From Natrinema sp. SYSU A 869 (lineage in GTDB: Archaea > Halobacteriota > Halobacteria > Halobacteriales > Natrialbaceae): a stretch of 64,000 bases of DNA. The stretch's first letter is position 1, and every line of letters starts with the position of its first letter. Under the pieces are notes generated by a model. That model was not told the origin of the DNA. It was given only the letters and a program-made list of their open reading frames with translations, and searched no databases. The DNA lies in contig NZ_CP082249.1 of the NCBI RefSeq assembly GCF_019879105.1, forward strand, positions 682,001-746,000. The letters are read 5' to 3'. Below, piece by piece: positions 44,195 through 52,978 of the stretch. The position numbers and the translations under genes are program-made.

Positions 44195-44200
44195 TTTATA
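44195..44200 (+). promoter_or_regulatory. TATA-like box of the methylaspartate operon
   Basis: TTTATA lies 27 nt before the ATG at 44228, and only 12 nt before an in-frame ATG at 44213. The spacing supports 44228 as the real glmS start on a leaderless transcript. Confidence 0.5.
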
Positions 44201-44227
44201 CCCCAGTCCATCATGGTTCTGGATACG

Positions 44228-44668
44228 ATGTCCCAAACGGTCGTCCTCGGCGTGATCGGCTCGGATGCCCACGTCGTTGGCATCACAATCTTAGAGCAAG
44301 CCTTCAGCGCAGCCGGCTTTGATGTCGTGAACCTCGGCGTTCAGACCTCCCAGGAGGAGTTCGCCGAGGCCGCGGTAGCCCACGATGCGAGCGCTGTACT
44401 GGTCTCGTCGCTCTACGGCCATGCCGAGCAGGACTGCCAGGGATTCCACAGCGTCCTCGAGGACGCGGGCGTCGACGCGGTCAGCTATATCGGCGGCAAC
44501 CTCGCCGTCGGCCAGGACGACTTCGAGCAGACCCGGCAGACGTTCCGGGAGCTCGGGTTCGACCGCGTCTTCGATTCCGAAACCGATCCCGAGGACGCGA
44601 TCGCCGCGCTCCGTGAGGATCTCCGGATCTCACCGACGGAGTCGGAACGGGCGACTATCAGTTCGTAG
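44228..44668 (+). CDS. glmS: Methylaspartate (glutamate) mutase, small B12-binding subunit
   Basis: A 146-aa cobalamin-binding protein. DxHxxG appears as SDAHVVG (residues ~11-17; His is the lower cobalt ligand), followed by VSSLYGH and YIGGNLAVG, the second and third conserved B12-domain motifs. With GlmE it interconverts glutamate and 3-methylaspartate. The ATG at 44228 is preferred over 44213 on TATA spacing and family start. It is first in a collinear operon. Confidence 0.95.
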   Translation: MSQTVVLGVIGSDAHVVGITILEQAFSAAGFDVVNLGVQTSQEEFAEAAVAHDASAVLVSSLYGHAEQDCQGFHSVLEDAGVDAVSYIGGNLAVGQDDFEQTRQTFRELGFDRVFDSETDPEDAIAALREDLRISPTESERATISS

Positions 44669-44676
44669 ATGCCCAG

Positions 44677-46110
44677 ATGATACGAGACGAACGCATTCCA
44701 TCCGACGAGCTACGGCGTATCGACGAGGAAATTCGGTCGAATTGGCCGACAGGCGCGGACGTCGACTTCGAGGACGCCATCGAGTACCACGAGTCGCTGC
44801 CGGACCACAAGCGATTCGCGGACGTCCTCGAGTCGGCCGACAAGCCTCTCCTCCAGCCCCGAGCCGGCGTGCCGCGGCTCGACGATCAGATCGAACTCTC
44901 ACAGTACCTTCTTGAGGAGGGGAAGGCGGATCTCATTCCGACCACTATCGACTCGTACACGCGCGATAACGAGTACGAGAAGGCCCAGCAGGGGCTGGAC
45001 AAAGCCCTCGAGACGGGCGACGATACCTTGAACGGCTTCCCGGCCGTCAACCACGGGGTCGACGGCTGCCGGGAACTGATCGACACGGTCGACGCGCCGA
45101 TCGAGGTCCGTCACGGCACGCCGGACGCTCGGCTGCTCGCGGCGATCACCTTCGCCGGCGGCTTCCAGAGCTTCGAGGGCGGGCCGATCTCCTACAACAT
45201 CCCGTACACGAAACGTCACGGACTCGAGGAGACCATCGAAAAGTGGCAGTTCGTCGACCGCCTCGCGGGGGCCTACACCGAACGCGGTGTGCGAATCAAC
45301 CGCGAGCCGTTCGGCCCGCTGACCGGGACGCTCGTCCCGCCGTCGATCGCGATCGCGATCATGATCGTCGAGGGGAAACTCGCCGCGACCCAGGGCGTTC
45401 GCTCGATCACGCTCGGCTACGGCCAGGTCGGCAACATCGTGCAGGACGTCGCCGCGCTGAACGCGCTCAAGAAGTTGGGCAACGAGTATCTGCCCGACGA
45501 GGTCGTCGTCACCACCGTCTTCCACGAGTGGATGGGCGGCTTCCCGCCGGACGAGGCGCGGGCCAACGGCGTCATCAGCCTCGGTGGCATGACCGCCGCC
45601 ATCGCCCAGCCGGACAAGGTCATCACCAAGTCGCCCCAGGAGTTCCAGGGGGTGCCGACCATGGAGGCCAACTCGGCTGGTCTGCGCACGACGCGGCAGG
45701 TCATCGACATGGCCATCGAACAGCAGATCGACATCGATGGCATCGAGGAGGAACAGGACCTCATCGAGCGCGAGACCCGGTGTCTGATGGACACCATCTT
45801 CGAGCACGGCGACGGCGACGTCGTTCAGGGGACGCTCAAGGCCTTCGATTCGGGCGCACTCGACGTTCCGTTCGCACCCAGCGACAGCGCGGCAGGTGCT
45901 GTCTTGCCCGCACGGGACGACGACGGTCGCGTCCGCATCTTCGAGTGGGCCAACCTCGAGATGGACGACGACATCAAGGAAATTCACAAGGCTCGACTCT
46001 CGCAACGTGCCACGACTGAGGGCCGCGACCAGTCGTTCCGGATGGTCGCGGACGACGTCGACGCGATCAGCGACGGCAAACTCATCGGCCGACCACAGGG
46101 TGACGTCTAA
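44677..46110 (+). CDS. glmE: Methylaspartate (glutamate) mutase, large subunit
   Basis: A 477-aa TIM-barrel catalytic subunit. Conserved stretches are GKADLIPTTIDSYTRDNEYE, FAGGFQSFEGGPISYNIPYT, GQVGNIVQDVAALNAL and FHEWMGGFPPDEARA. It binds adenosylcobalamin with GlmS and rearranges L-glutamate to (2S,3S)-3-methylaspartate. ATG at 44677 is 8 nt after the glmS stop; its stop is directly followed by the ATG of the ammonia-lyase gene. Confidence 0.96.
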   Translation: MIRDERIPSDELRRIDEEIRSNWPTGADVDFEDAIEYHESLPDHKRFADVLESADKPLLQPRAGVPRLDDQIELSQYLLEEGKADLIPTTIDSYTRDNEYEKAQQGLDKALETGDDTLNGFPAVNHGVDGCRELIDTVDAPIEVRHGTPDARLLAAITFAGGFQSFEGGPISYNIPYTKRHGLEETIEKWQFVDRLAGAYTERGVRINREPFGPLTGTLVPPSIAIAIMIVEGKLAATQGVRSITLGYGQVGNIVQDVAALNALKKLGNEYLPDEVVVTTVFHEWMGGFPPDEARANGVISLGGMTAAIAQPDKVITKSPQEFQGVPTMEANSAGLRTTRQVIDMAIEQQIDIDGIEEEQDLIERETRCLMDTIFEHGDGDVVQGTLKAFDSGALDVPFAPSDSAAGAVLPARDDDGRVRIFEWANLEMDDDIKEIHKARLSQRATTEGRDQSFRMVADDVDAISDGKLIGRPQGDV

Positions 46111-47388
46111 ATGGAAATTACAGGAATACACGCCACGCCCGGCTACTCCGGGTTCTTCTTCGACGACCAGCGCGCGATCAAGCAGGGAGCAGAGCACGAT
46201 GGCTTCACCTACGAGGGCGAGCCCGTCACCGACGGTTTCGACGAGATTCGCCAGGCCGGCGAGACGATCATCGTCGACGTCGAACTCGCCGACAGTACCG
46301 TGGTGCGCGGCGATTGCGCCGCGGTCCAGTACTCCGGTGCCGGCGGGCGCGACCCGCTGTTTCAGGCCGAGGCGTACGCCCCCGTCATCGAGGGCCCCGT
46401 CGCCGACGAACTCGAGGGACGGGATGCCACCGACTTCCTCACCAACGCGGAACTGCTCGAGGAGATGGAGGTGGACGGCGACCGGCTCCACACAGCGATC
46501 CGGTACGGCGTTTCGCAGGCGCTACTGGCCGCCGCCGCAGAAGCCGAGAACACGACGCGCACGGACGTGATGGCCGACGCGCTCGGCACCGAGCCCGCGA
46601 CGGAGCCGGTGCCCGTCTTCGGGCAGTCCGGCGACGACCGCTACAATAATACGGAAAAGATGTTCGTCAAGGGCGTCCCCGTCCTGCCTCACGCGCTCAT
46701 CAACAGCGTCGAGAAGATCGGCGCAAATGGCGAGACGCTGCTCGAGTACGTCGAGTGGCTCACCGAACGATCCCAAGAACTGGGCCCTGACGGCTACGAG
46801 CCCTGGTTCCACATCGATGTCTACGGAATGATTGGGGAAATCTTCGGCGCACCCTACGACCGCGACGAAGTAGTCGACTACTTCGCCGCGCTCGAGGAAG
46901 CCGCAGCCCCCTACTCGGTCCAGATCGAGGGGCCGATGGACGTCGGAGACCGTGCGGATCAGATCGATGCGATGGTCGAACTCCGCGAGGGGCTCGCCGC
47001 GGCGGGCGTCGACGTCGACATCGTGGCCGACGAGTGGTGTAACACCTTCGCGGACGTGCGGGCGTTCGTCGACGCCGAAGCGGCGGACCTCGTGCAGGTC
47101 AAGACGCCCGACCTCGGCGGCGTCCACCGCAGCGGACAGGCGGTCCGCTACTGCGAGGGGACCGGAACCCGCGCCTACCTCGGCGGCACCTGCAACGAGA
47201 CCGAAACCTCCGCGCGGGCCTGCGCTCACGTCGCGCTCGCGACTGACGCCGCACAGGTGCTTGCAAAGCCCGGGATGGGCTTCGACGAGGGATACATGAT
47301 CGTCGAAAACGAGATGCGGCGGACGATCGCCCGACGGGAGCGGGACCGCAAGCAGACCGAGACTGACGAGGTGACTGGAGATGACTGA
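46111..47388 (+). CDS. mal: Methylaspartate ammonia-lyase
   Basis: A 425-aa enolase-superfamily enzyme that removes ammonia from 3-methylaspartate to give mesaconate. Features: ATPGYSGFFFDDQRAIKQGA at the start, HIDVYGMIGEIFG, metal-site YSVQIEGPMD and IVADEWCN, and the base region QVKTPDLGGVHRS. Full family length. TAA-ATG junction with glmE and a short ATGA-type overlap with mch (47381-47388) make this part of one tightly coupled operon. Confidence 0.96.
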   Translation: MEITGIHATPGYSGFFFDDQRAIKQGAEHDGFTYEGEPVTDGFDEIRQAGETIIVDVELADSTVVRGDCAAVQYSGAGGRDPLFQAEAYAPVIEGPVADELEGRDATDFLTNAELLEEMEVDGDRLHTAIRYGVSQALLAAAAEAENTTRTDVMADALGTEPATEPVPVFGQSGDDRYNNTEKMFVKGVPVLPHALINSVEKIGANGETLLEYVEWLTERSQELGPDGYEPWFHIDVYGMIGEIFGAPYDRDEVVDYFAALEEAAAPYSVQIEGPMDVGDRADQIDAMVELREGLAAAGVDVDIVADEWCNTFADVRAFVDAEAADLVQVKTPDLGGVHRSGQAVRYCEGTGTRAYLGGTCNETETSARACAHVALATDAAQVLAKPGMGFDEGYMIVENEMRRTIARRERDRKQTETDEVTGDD

Positions 47389-48499
47389 TTGGACCGATCC
47401 GGACACGTTCGCACGGGCGCTTGAGCAAGTCGAAACCAAGGAAAAGGGTAACTGCTTCGAGGATTTCGAGGAGGGTGACCTCATCGAACACGATCCCGGA
47501 CTCACCCTCACGGAGTGGGGGAACGAGTCCTGGATGAGCCAGACCTTGAACCACGACCCGGCCTACTGGCGAAGCGACGCCGCCGCGGAACGTGGGTTCG
47601 ACGAACCGCCGATCCACCCGGACTATCTGACCGCAGCCACCCTCGGGATCACCGTCGAGGATCTGAGCGAGAAGGGCGGCTACTTCCTCGGGCGGACCGA
47701 TGTCCGGTTCCCCGAATCGCCCGTCTACGCGGGCACCGAACTCCATGTCGAGAGCGAGGTCGTCAACACGGCTACCTCGAGTTCCCGACCCGAGTACGGT
47801 ATCGTCTCCTGGCGAACCCGCGGCACGGACGCCGAAACCGGCGATGTGCTGTGTTCCTACGAGCGGACAAACATGATTCCGCGGCGTGAACCCGTGGCGA
47901 CGGATGGTGGTGGGGGTGGCACTGCAGCCGCCGAAGAGGACGGTGACGACGGTCCCGACCTCCCTGACGAGTTCATCGCTCCTGACGGCGGCTACTACGA
48001 GGACTTCGTCGATGCGCTCGAGCAGGCCGCGGATGAGAACGCCGCCGTCGCCTACCGGCACGAGCGCGGTCGCACGCAAGACGACGTGACCGTCGCTTCG
48101 CTACCGTTGGCGACGCTCAACACGGCCAAACAGCACCACAACGTCGACGTGATGGCCGACTCGCCGTCGGGAGACATCGTCACTTACGGCGATGTGACTC
48201 GCTCGACGGCGCTGGGTCACGCCCGCTCCGACGAGGAGACCTGGCGCGAGGTCGGCTTCGACGACGAATCCTTCCACACGTTCGTCGCGGTTGGCGACAC
48301 CGTCTACGCCTTCACGCGCGTGCTCGAGGCCGAAGACAGCGTCGAGGAACCCTCGACTGACTCTCGGACATCGTCCGAGAACGACGCCTCGAGCGACGAG
48401 GCGGGGACAGTCACCTTCGAGCACATCGCGTTCAATCAGGACGACGAACCCGTCTATTCGGGGACGCGAACCGCGGAGATTCGAAAGCGTTCTAAATAA
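47381..48499 (+). CDS. mch: Mesaconyl-CoA hydratase (double MaoC hotdog)
   Basis: A 372-aa protein with two hotdog repeats: the first (~20-170) with LNHDPAYWRSDAAAERGFDE, the second (~210-370) with HERGRTQDDVTVASLPLATLNTAKQHHN. It hydrates mesaconyl-CoA to 3-methylmalyl-CoA. A glycine-rich linker lies at ~175-190. A second low-complexity insert near residues 325-345 (STDSRTSSENDASSDEA) coincides with two DNA hairpins. Overlaps mal by 8 nt; followed at 55 nt by the lyase gene. Confidence 0.94.
   Translation: MTDWTDPDTFARALEQVETKEKGNCFEDFEEGDLIEHDPGLTLTEWGNESWMSQTLNHDPAYWRSDAAAERGFDEPPIHPDYLTAATLGITVEDLSEKGGYFLGRTDVRFPESPVYAGTELHVESEVVNTATSSSRPEYGIVSWRTRGTDAETGDVLCSYERTNMIPRREPVATDGGGGGTAAAEEDGDDGPDLPDEFIAPDGGYYEDFVDALEQAADENAAVAYRHERGRTQDDVTVASLPLATLNTAKQHHNVDVMADSPSGDIVTYGDVTRSTALGHARSDEETWREVGFDDESFHTFVAVGDTVYAFTRVLEAEDSVEEPSTDSRTSSENDASSDEAGTVTFEHIAFNQDDEPVYSGTRTAEIRKRSK
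48362..48403. repeat. Two tight hairpins in the mch coding region
   Basis: TCTCGGAC-ATC-GTCCGAGA (48362-48380) and CGCCTCG-AGCGA-CGAGGCG (48385-48403) lie side by side and encode a Ser/Asp/Glu-rich loop of the hydratase. Confidence 0.75.
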
Positions 48500-48553
48500 C
48501 ACGATCGAACATTACAAACGACCGCAGACAATCACGAACCCAGATACGAACAC

Positions 48554-49597
48554 ATGACTGACGACATTCGACTCTGCCGTACGTTCCAGACTGCACCGGC
48601 CGCCGTCCCGAAAGACGACTCGGCGAAGTATCTCACCTCCGCGCTCGAGGCGGAGGGGTTCCAGGCCCCCGACTGGCTCGTCCCCGACATGGAAGACGGG
48701 ACGGCACCGGACATGAAAGCCGAGGGCCTCGAGAACACTATCGAGAAGGTTCCCCAGTACGATTTCCCCGGCGAAATCTGGCCCCGCGTCGAGTGGAGCT
48801 ATGAGGACGAGGAATATTGCGAGAAGGGCCGCAATCAGATCGACCGCCTCGTCGGCGAACTCGGCGACGAGATCGATGGCGTCGTCGTCCCCAAGGTCGG
48901 TCGCCTCGCGGACGTCCAGCGCGCCGCCGAGGTCGTCGCCGAAGCAGAAGCCGAACACGGCTACGACGACGGCTCGATCGGCCTCTCGATCATCATCGAG
49001 ACCGGTCGCGCTCGCTCGGATCTCCGCGAAATCTCCAAGTTCGGTGAGGACTCCCGACTCACCGCGCTCGTCTTCGGGCCCGTCGACTACGCTGCCGAAC
49101 TCGGCGGCCGCGACCTCGGCGACGGCATGCCCCGCTGGGACGGCCTGCTCGAGGCCCTCTCAAACGAAGCCAGCGCGGGCGGCCTGCTCTCGATCGGCGG
49201 TCCCTTCGACGACCTGTTCAAGGAACGCGCCGGTCTGACCTACTACAACGCCGACGAGTACGCTGATCAGGTCGAACACGAAGCTCAACTGGGACTCGAC
49301 GGCTCCTGGTCGCTGTACCCCAAACAGACCGTCCAGGCCAACACCGTCCACATGCCCACTCCCGAGGAACTCGAGCGCGACGTCCACAAGATCGAGCGCT
49401 TCAACGAGGCCAAACGCAAGGGCACCGGCGCAGTCACTATCGACGGCCAGATGGTCGACGAGGCCACCTTCAAGAACTTCCGAAACACGGTCCAACAGGT
49501 CCGCGCGATCGACGACATCCGACCCGCACAGACCGAGGACTACTACGACGCGGCCCTGCTCTCTCGAGCACGCGACCTCGAGCTATCATATCGCTGA
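48554..49597 (+). CDS. HpcH/HpaI-CitE-family lyase (probable beta-methylmalyl-CoA lyase)
   Basis: A 347-aa protein. WLVPDMEDGTAPDMK (metal-site Glu/Asp region), GVVVPKVGRLADVQRAAEVV, LSIIIETGRARSDLREI (catalytic Glu) and LVFGPVDYAAELGGRDLG place it in the malyl-CoA lyase/CitE family. As last gene of the operon it should split 3-methylmalyl-CoA into glyoxylate and propionyl-CoA, closing the assimilatory part of the methylaspartate cycle. The ATG at 48554 follows an AT-rich gap of 54 nt. Confidence 0.92.
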   Translation: MTDDIRLCRTFQTAPAAVPKDDSAKYLTSALEAEGFQAPDWLVPDMEDGTAPDMKAEGLENTIEKVPQYDFPGEIWPRVEWSYEDEEYCEKGRNQIDRLVGELGDEIDGVVVPKVGRLADVQRAAEVVAEAEAEHGYDDGSIGLSIIIETGRARSDLREISKFGEDSRLTALVFGPVDYAAELGGRDLGDGMPRWDGLLEALSNEASAGGLLSIGGPFDDLFKERAGLTYYNADEYADQVEHEAQLGLDGSWSLYPKQTVQANTVHMPTPEELERDVHKIERFNEAKRKGTGAVTIDGQMVDEATFKNFRNTVQQVRAIDDIRPAQTEDYYDAALLSRARDLELSYR

Positions 49598-49991
49598 AGG
49601 CTCGAGGCCGTACCGGTTCGGTTGACTGACTGATTTCGGTTTCGGCCCTGGTGAATCGCCGGACGGCGTTCGACTTTTTCACTCATCGAGCGGAAGGCCA
49701 GGCCGTCCAACGTTCACAGATAGTGCTGGATGTTCTTATATAAAATATATTGATATATCAGGGGCTATATCTTCGCCGGTCGAAAGTTCGTATCGACCTG
49801 GATGATCGGTGGAACTCGAGTCCGGCACGACGGTTCGAGACGGGCGTCTTGGGCGTCATACTCCGACAAGAGCGCGTTCTCGCCTCATACTCATTCTGAC
49901 TACTGATTGTCATCCACCATTGACAAACGACCAACAATAATTTACTATGATCGTAAATACTAATAATGGGAGATGGTTGAGTACGACTCAC
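49598..49991. other. Intergenic region with AT-rich promoter DNA
   Basis: No gene. It holds a long A/T stretch around 49735-49760 and an inverted repeat TTTAC-N7-GTAAA near 49942-49958 just before the permease gene, which could be part of its promoter or an operator. Confidence 0.5.
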
Positions 49992-51434
49992 ATGGCGTAT
50001 GTGCCGCTACAGGCGGTGGAGTTCTCGCATAGTCCATTAATCACGTTTATCATTGGCCTTATTGCAGTCATCGCGTTGCTGGTGTGGCTCGATCTTCCGG
50101 CGTTTGTCGGGCTGATCATGGCTGCGTTCACCGTCGGCGTCGTCAACACGGTCTTCGTCCCCGACTTCGGAGCAGCGGACGCCGGGTCTCGAGTCGCGGC
50201 CGCGTTCGGTGACAACATGGCCGGGATCGGTATTCCGATCCTGATGGCCGCAGTCATCGGCAAATCGATGCTCGAAAGCGGGGCGGCCCAGCGGATCGTT
50301 CGGGGCTTCCAGAACGTTCTCGGAGAGTCCAACTCGGACATCTCTCTGCTGGGGAGCAGTACCTTCCTCGCCGTCCCCGTCTTCTTCGACAGCGTCTTCT
50401 ACCTCATGGCACCCCTCGCGCGTTCGATGCGAGCCCGTGTGGGTCGAGATTATACCCTGTTCCTCGTCGTCGTCGGGGCCGGTGCAGCGACCACGCACGT
50501 CTTCGTCCCCCCAACGCCGGGACCGCTTGCCGTCGCAGCGGAGATCGACACGGATCTGGGAATGACGATCGCCATCGGAATCGCTACTGCGATCCCAGCG
50601 GCGATCCTCGCTGGCCTCGTCTATGGCCGATGGATCAACGCCAGGCTCGATATCCCGCTTCGTGACACCATGTCGACGACGACCGAAGAACTCGAGGATG
50701 TCGCCGACAAACCGACGAGCACCCTGCCGGGCATGCTCGAGGCCTCGGCACCGATTATTCTGGCTGTCGTCCTCATCGCGTCGCTGACCATCGTCGAGGG
50801 ATTCGGGGACGTCTTGCCGTCGCTCGAAGCGATTCGACCGATCACCGCCTTCCTCGGGGACAAGAACGTCGCACTTACGGTCGCCGCCCTCGCCGCGGCG
50901 TACTCCTTCAGGCGACACAACGACCTCTCCCGTAGCGAGTGGGCCGACGAGCTTACGGAGGCGCTGAAAAGCGGTGGGAACATCGCTGCCATCACCGCCG
51001 CCGGTGGTGCCTTCGGTGCTCTCCTTGCGGCCTCGGGGATCGGTGACTATCTCGCAGGAGCCCTCGAGGGCGTCGGTATCGGCCTGCTGGTCACCGCCTG
51101 GCTCATCGCCGCGATCGTTCGCATCGCGCAGGGATCGGCGACGGCCGCGATGCTGACGGCCGCCGGTATCATGGCCCCGCTCACTAGCCAACTCGGCGTC
51201 CACCCCGCCTACCTCGTGATGGTGATCGGTGCGGGTGCCAACATCTTCTCGTGGTACAACGACTCCGGCTTCTGGCTGGTAAAGGAGATCGGCGGCCTAA
51301 CGCAGGCCGAGACACTCCAGACGTGGACTGTCTTGACGACGATCATCTCCATCTCGGGGCTGCTAACGACCCTAATCTTCTCGACGCTCTTCCCCTACCC
51401 GATCGAGCAACTCGGAGCGGTTCTTCCGCTTTAA
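49992..51434 (+). CDS. GntP-family gluconate/organic-acid permease
   Basis: A 480-aa protein with about 12-14 membrane helices. Family-typical segments are FGDNMAGIGIPILMAAVIGKSMLESGAAQRIVR (in pieces), FVPPTPGPLAVAAE, GAFGALLAASGIGDYL, RIAQGSATAAMLTAAG and FSWYNDSGFWLVKEIGGL. GntP proteins are H+ symporters for gluconate, glycerate or related hydroxy acids. Placed after the methylaspartate operon, it could supply a C3-C6 acid, but that is inference. The ATG at 49992 is used; one at 49947 overlaps the promoter-like region. Confidence 0.93.
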   Translation: MAYVPLQAVEFSHSPLITFIIGLIAVIALLVWLDLPAFVGLIMAAFTVGVVNTVFVPDFGAADAGSRVAAAFGDNMAGIGIPILMAAVIGKSMLESGAAQRIVRGFQNVLGESNSDISLLGSSTFLAVPVFFDSVFYLMAPLARSMRARVGRDYTLFLVVVGAGAATTHVFVPPTPGPLAVAAEIDTDLGMTIAIGIATAIPAAILAGLVYGRWINARLDIPLRDTMSTTTEELEDVADKPTSTLPGMLEASAPIILAVVLIASLTIVEGFGDVLPSLEAIRPITAFLGDKNVALTVAALAAAYSFRRHNDLSRSEWADELTEALKSGGNIAAITAAGGAFGALLAASGIGDYLAGALEGVGIGLLVTAWLIAAIVRIAQGSATAAMLTAAGIMAPLTSQLGVHPAYLVMVIGAGANIFSWYNDSGFWLVKEIGGLTQAETLQTWTVLTTIISISGLLTTLIFSTLFPYPIEQLGAVLPL

Positions 51435-51890
51435 CGCTCTCTTTTCACTATTTAGTGCTCAGTGTCTCGTCTCAGCTTCCCAAGCCGTCCGGACTGATCG
51501 ACCACCGCGATGGCGCGCGCTGTTGGCCGGCTGAGCGAAAGCGAAGCCGGCCGACAACAGTGTGTGAGGTCTTCGCGAGTAGCACGAGCGAATGGCTCGG
51601 AAGACGCACCGCGTCTTCCGGTGGATGAGTGAGCGAGCATAGCGAGCGAACGTTAGCGCGGAACCGGAGGTTCCGCGAACCATGCGAACGGCGGCAGAGC
51701 CGCCGTGAGCAGAAATCGGTTGGGGAGGGCGTGGCGATTCCTTGTTGCCACGATAGCAGGCTAGCGATTTCGATCACGGTATCAGATCTTGTCTGATCTG
51801 TTCTTCCCGTTGCTATTCGAATGTTATCAAAAACCGTGAGAAGTAGTACGGATGGCCTCGCTGTCGCTCATGGAACTGTTCGCAATAGCA
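51435..51890. other. Non-coding, highly structured region
   Basis: No supported gene, though frames are open on the minus strand. The DNA is dominated by hairpins (listed separately) and repeated GAGCGAGC-type runs. It may be a structured RNA or the remains of a mobile element near the tRNA-Ser gene. Confidence 0.6.
51521..51706. repeat. Array of four hairpins
   Basis: In order: GGCCGGCT/AGCCGGCC (51525-51532/51545-51552, extended by TGTTG), GGAAGACGC-ACC-GCGTCTTCC (51599-51619), CGCGGAACC-GGA-GGTTCCGCG (51657-51677) and ACGGCGGC-AGA-GCCGCCGT (51688-51706). The last three have 3-nt loops and perfect 8-9-bp stems. Confidence 0.85.
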
Positions 51891-51891
51891 A

Positions 51892-51964
51892 CGGTGGGGA
51901 TGGGATCTGAACCACCTGAACGTTGGTCGCGGTGCTCCCTCGTTCCGTAGTTCAAATCCCACCG
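51892..51964. repeat. Fragments of the tRNA-Ser 3' end, direct and inverted
   Basis: The 22 bp at 51892-51913 repeat the 3' end of the tRNA-Ser gene at 52002-52023 with one mismatch (GATCTGAACC for GATTTGAACC). An inverted T-arm-like copy, GTTCAAATCCCACCG, lies at 51950-51964. Such fragments are the usual scar of integrase-mediated insertion at a tRNA gene. Confidence 0.65.
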
Positions 51965-52001
51965 TTTCCGCTTCGCTCCTCACGTCCGTTCGTCACAGAA
52001 G

Positions 52002-52085
52002 CGGTGGGGATGGGATTTGAACCCATGAGGCTTGACAGCCACCTGCTCTCAAGGCAGGCGCGTTGGGCCGCTCTGCCACCCCACC
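52002..52085 (-). tRNA. tRNA-Ser (anticodon UGA)
   Basis: An 84-nt class II tRNA on the minus strand. Acceptor GGUGGGG/CCCCACC, anticodon stem CCUGC/GCAGG around CUUGAGA (anticodon UGA), a long variable arm, and T arm AUGGG-UUCAAAU-CCCAU. Discriminator G, as in serine tRNAs. Confidence 0.94.
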
Positions 52086-52126
52086 TCACCTGTACGTTCT
52101 CCGCACGTTCAAAAAGGGTTGTCGGT

Positions 52127-52867
52127 CTATTCGCGCTCGAGTGCACCATCGGTTCCGACAGTAATCCCCAACTCATCTACGAGTACAGCCGTCGCCTCGG
52201 CTCCCGGCCGTTCGGCCGCCTGCCGGGCCTCGAGCCCGGCGACAGTCGCTCGTAGCCCGGCCGGCGTCGCCACGGTGGGAAGCATGGGCGCGAAGCCGAC
52301 GCTGAGGCCGGCATCCGCCGCTCGGCTGGCGAGCGTCGAGAGTTCTGGCATCGCGTACGCGTCCGTGAAATCGATCGGCTCCGCAAAGCCCGCGAAATAG
52401 GTGCTCCCCTCAGTAGACGGACCCAGCACGACCTCGTGACGCCGGAGCGACATCGCCGCCCCGTCGATTTGCGTTCGATCGACCAGCGGAACCGTCGGCT
52501 CGAGCACCCCCACGCTCTGGGCATCCTCTCGCTCGAGCAGGTGCGTGACGGTGTTGCCCACGCGAGCGGCGCGGCTCGAGCCGACCTGCCGTTCGAAGCG
52601 AACGTCCGTCTCGTCGCCGAGTGCGTCGAGGGCGAGCGCCCGAACCTCGGCTTCGGGGTCGCCGTCCGCGTACGCGTCGGGGAGCGTCTCCGCGTCGCGG
52701 TAGTTGAGCAGGAGGTCGCCACCACTCGAGGCGACGGCCCAGCAGACGTCGGCGACGGCGGCCTCGTAGAGCGACACGGCCTCGGCTTCGGTCAGCGGTG
52801 ATCCGTCGGCGAGCGACGAGAGGACGAGCCCGTCTCGCGGCGGATCGACCGGAACGACGACGATCAT
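52127..52867 (-). CDS. DUF2064-like (glycosyltransferase/nucleotidyltransferase-fold) protein
   Basis: A 246-aa protein beginning MIVVVPVDPPRDGLVLSSLA. The alpha/beta pattern with an early variable loop, GVLEPTVPLVDRTQIDGAAM in the middle and VLGPSTEGSTYFAGF later, resembles the DUF2064 / GT-A-like nucleotide-sugar fold. The catalytic residues are not clear, so activity is open. The ATG at 52867 is chosen; upstream coding character fails. Confidence 0.7.
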   Translation of the reverse strand: MIVVVPVDPPRDGLVLSSLADGSPLTEAEAVSLYEAAVADVCWAVASSGGDLLLNYRDAETLPDAYADGDPEAEVRALALDALGDETDVRFERQVGSSRAARVGNTVTHLLEREDAQSVGVLEPTVPLVDRTQIDGAAMSLRRHEVVLGPSTEGSTYFAGFAEPIDFTDAYAMPELSTLASRAADAGLSVGFAPMLPTVATPAGLRATVAGLEARQAAERPGAEATAVLVDELGITVGTDGALERE

Positions 52868-52978
52868 ACCTATGCTCCGAGCGCGCGGTCCTTGAACGCG
52901 GCGCTTCCGGGGGTCGAGCGGCCGAACGTCGATGCAGAATGAAGATGAATTATAACGGTGTAACGTCTCCGGTTCAGT

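Noticed and set aside
44899-46491. 530-codon minus-strand frame
   Set aside because: It lies antisense to glmE and mal, both with full family motifs; no domain is recognisable in the antisense product.
51521-51706. CRISPR array
   Set aside because: The hairpins differ from each other in sequence, so there is no repeated direct repeat with regular spacers, and no cas gene lies nearby.
51435-51890. Minus-strand frames of 62-101 codons in the hairpin region
   Set aside because: They are rich in Arg/Ser with no acidic bias, and exist because hairpin arms lack stop codons; no start context or family resemblance.
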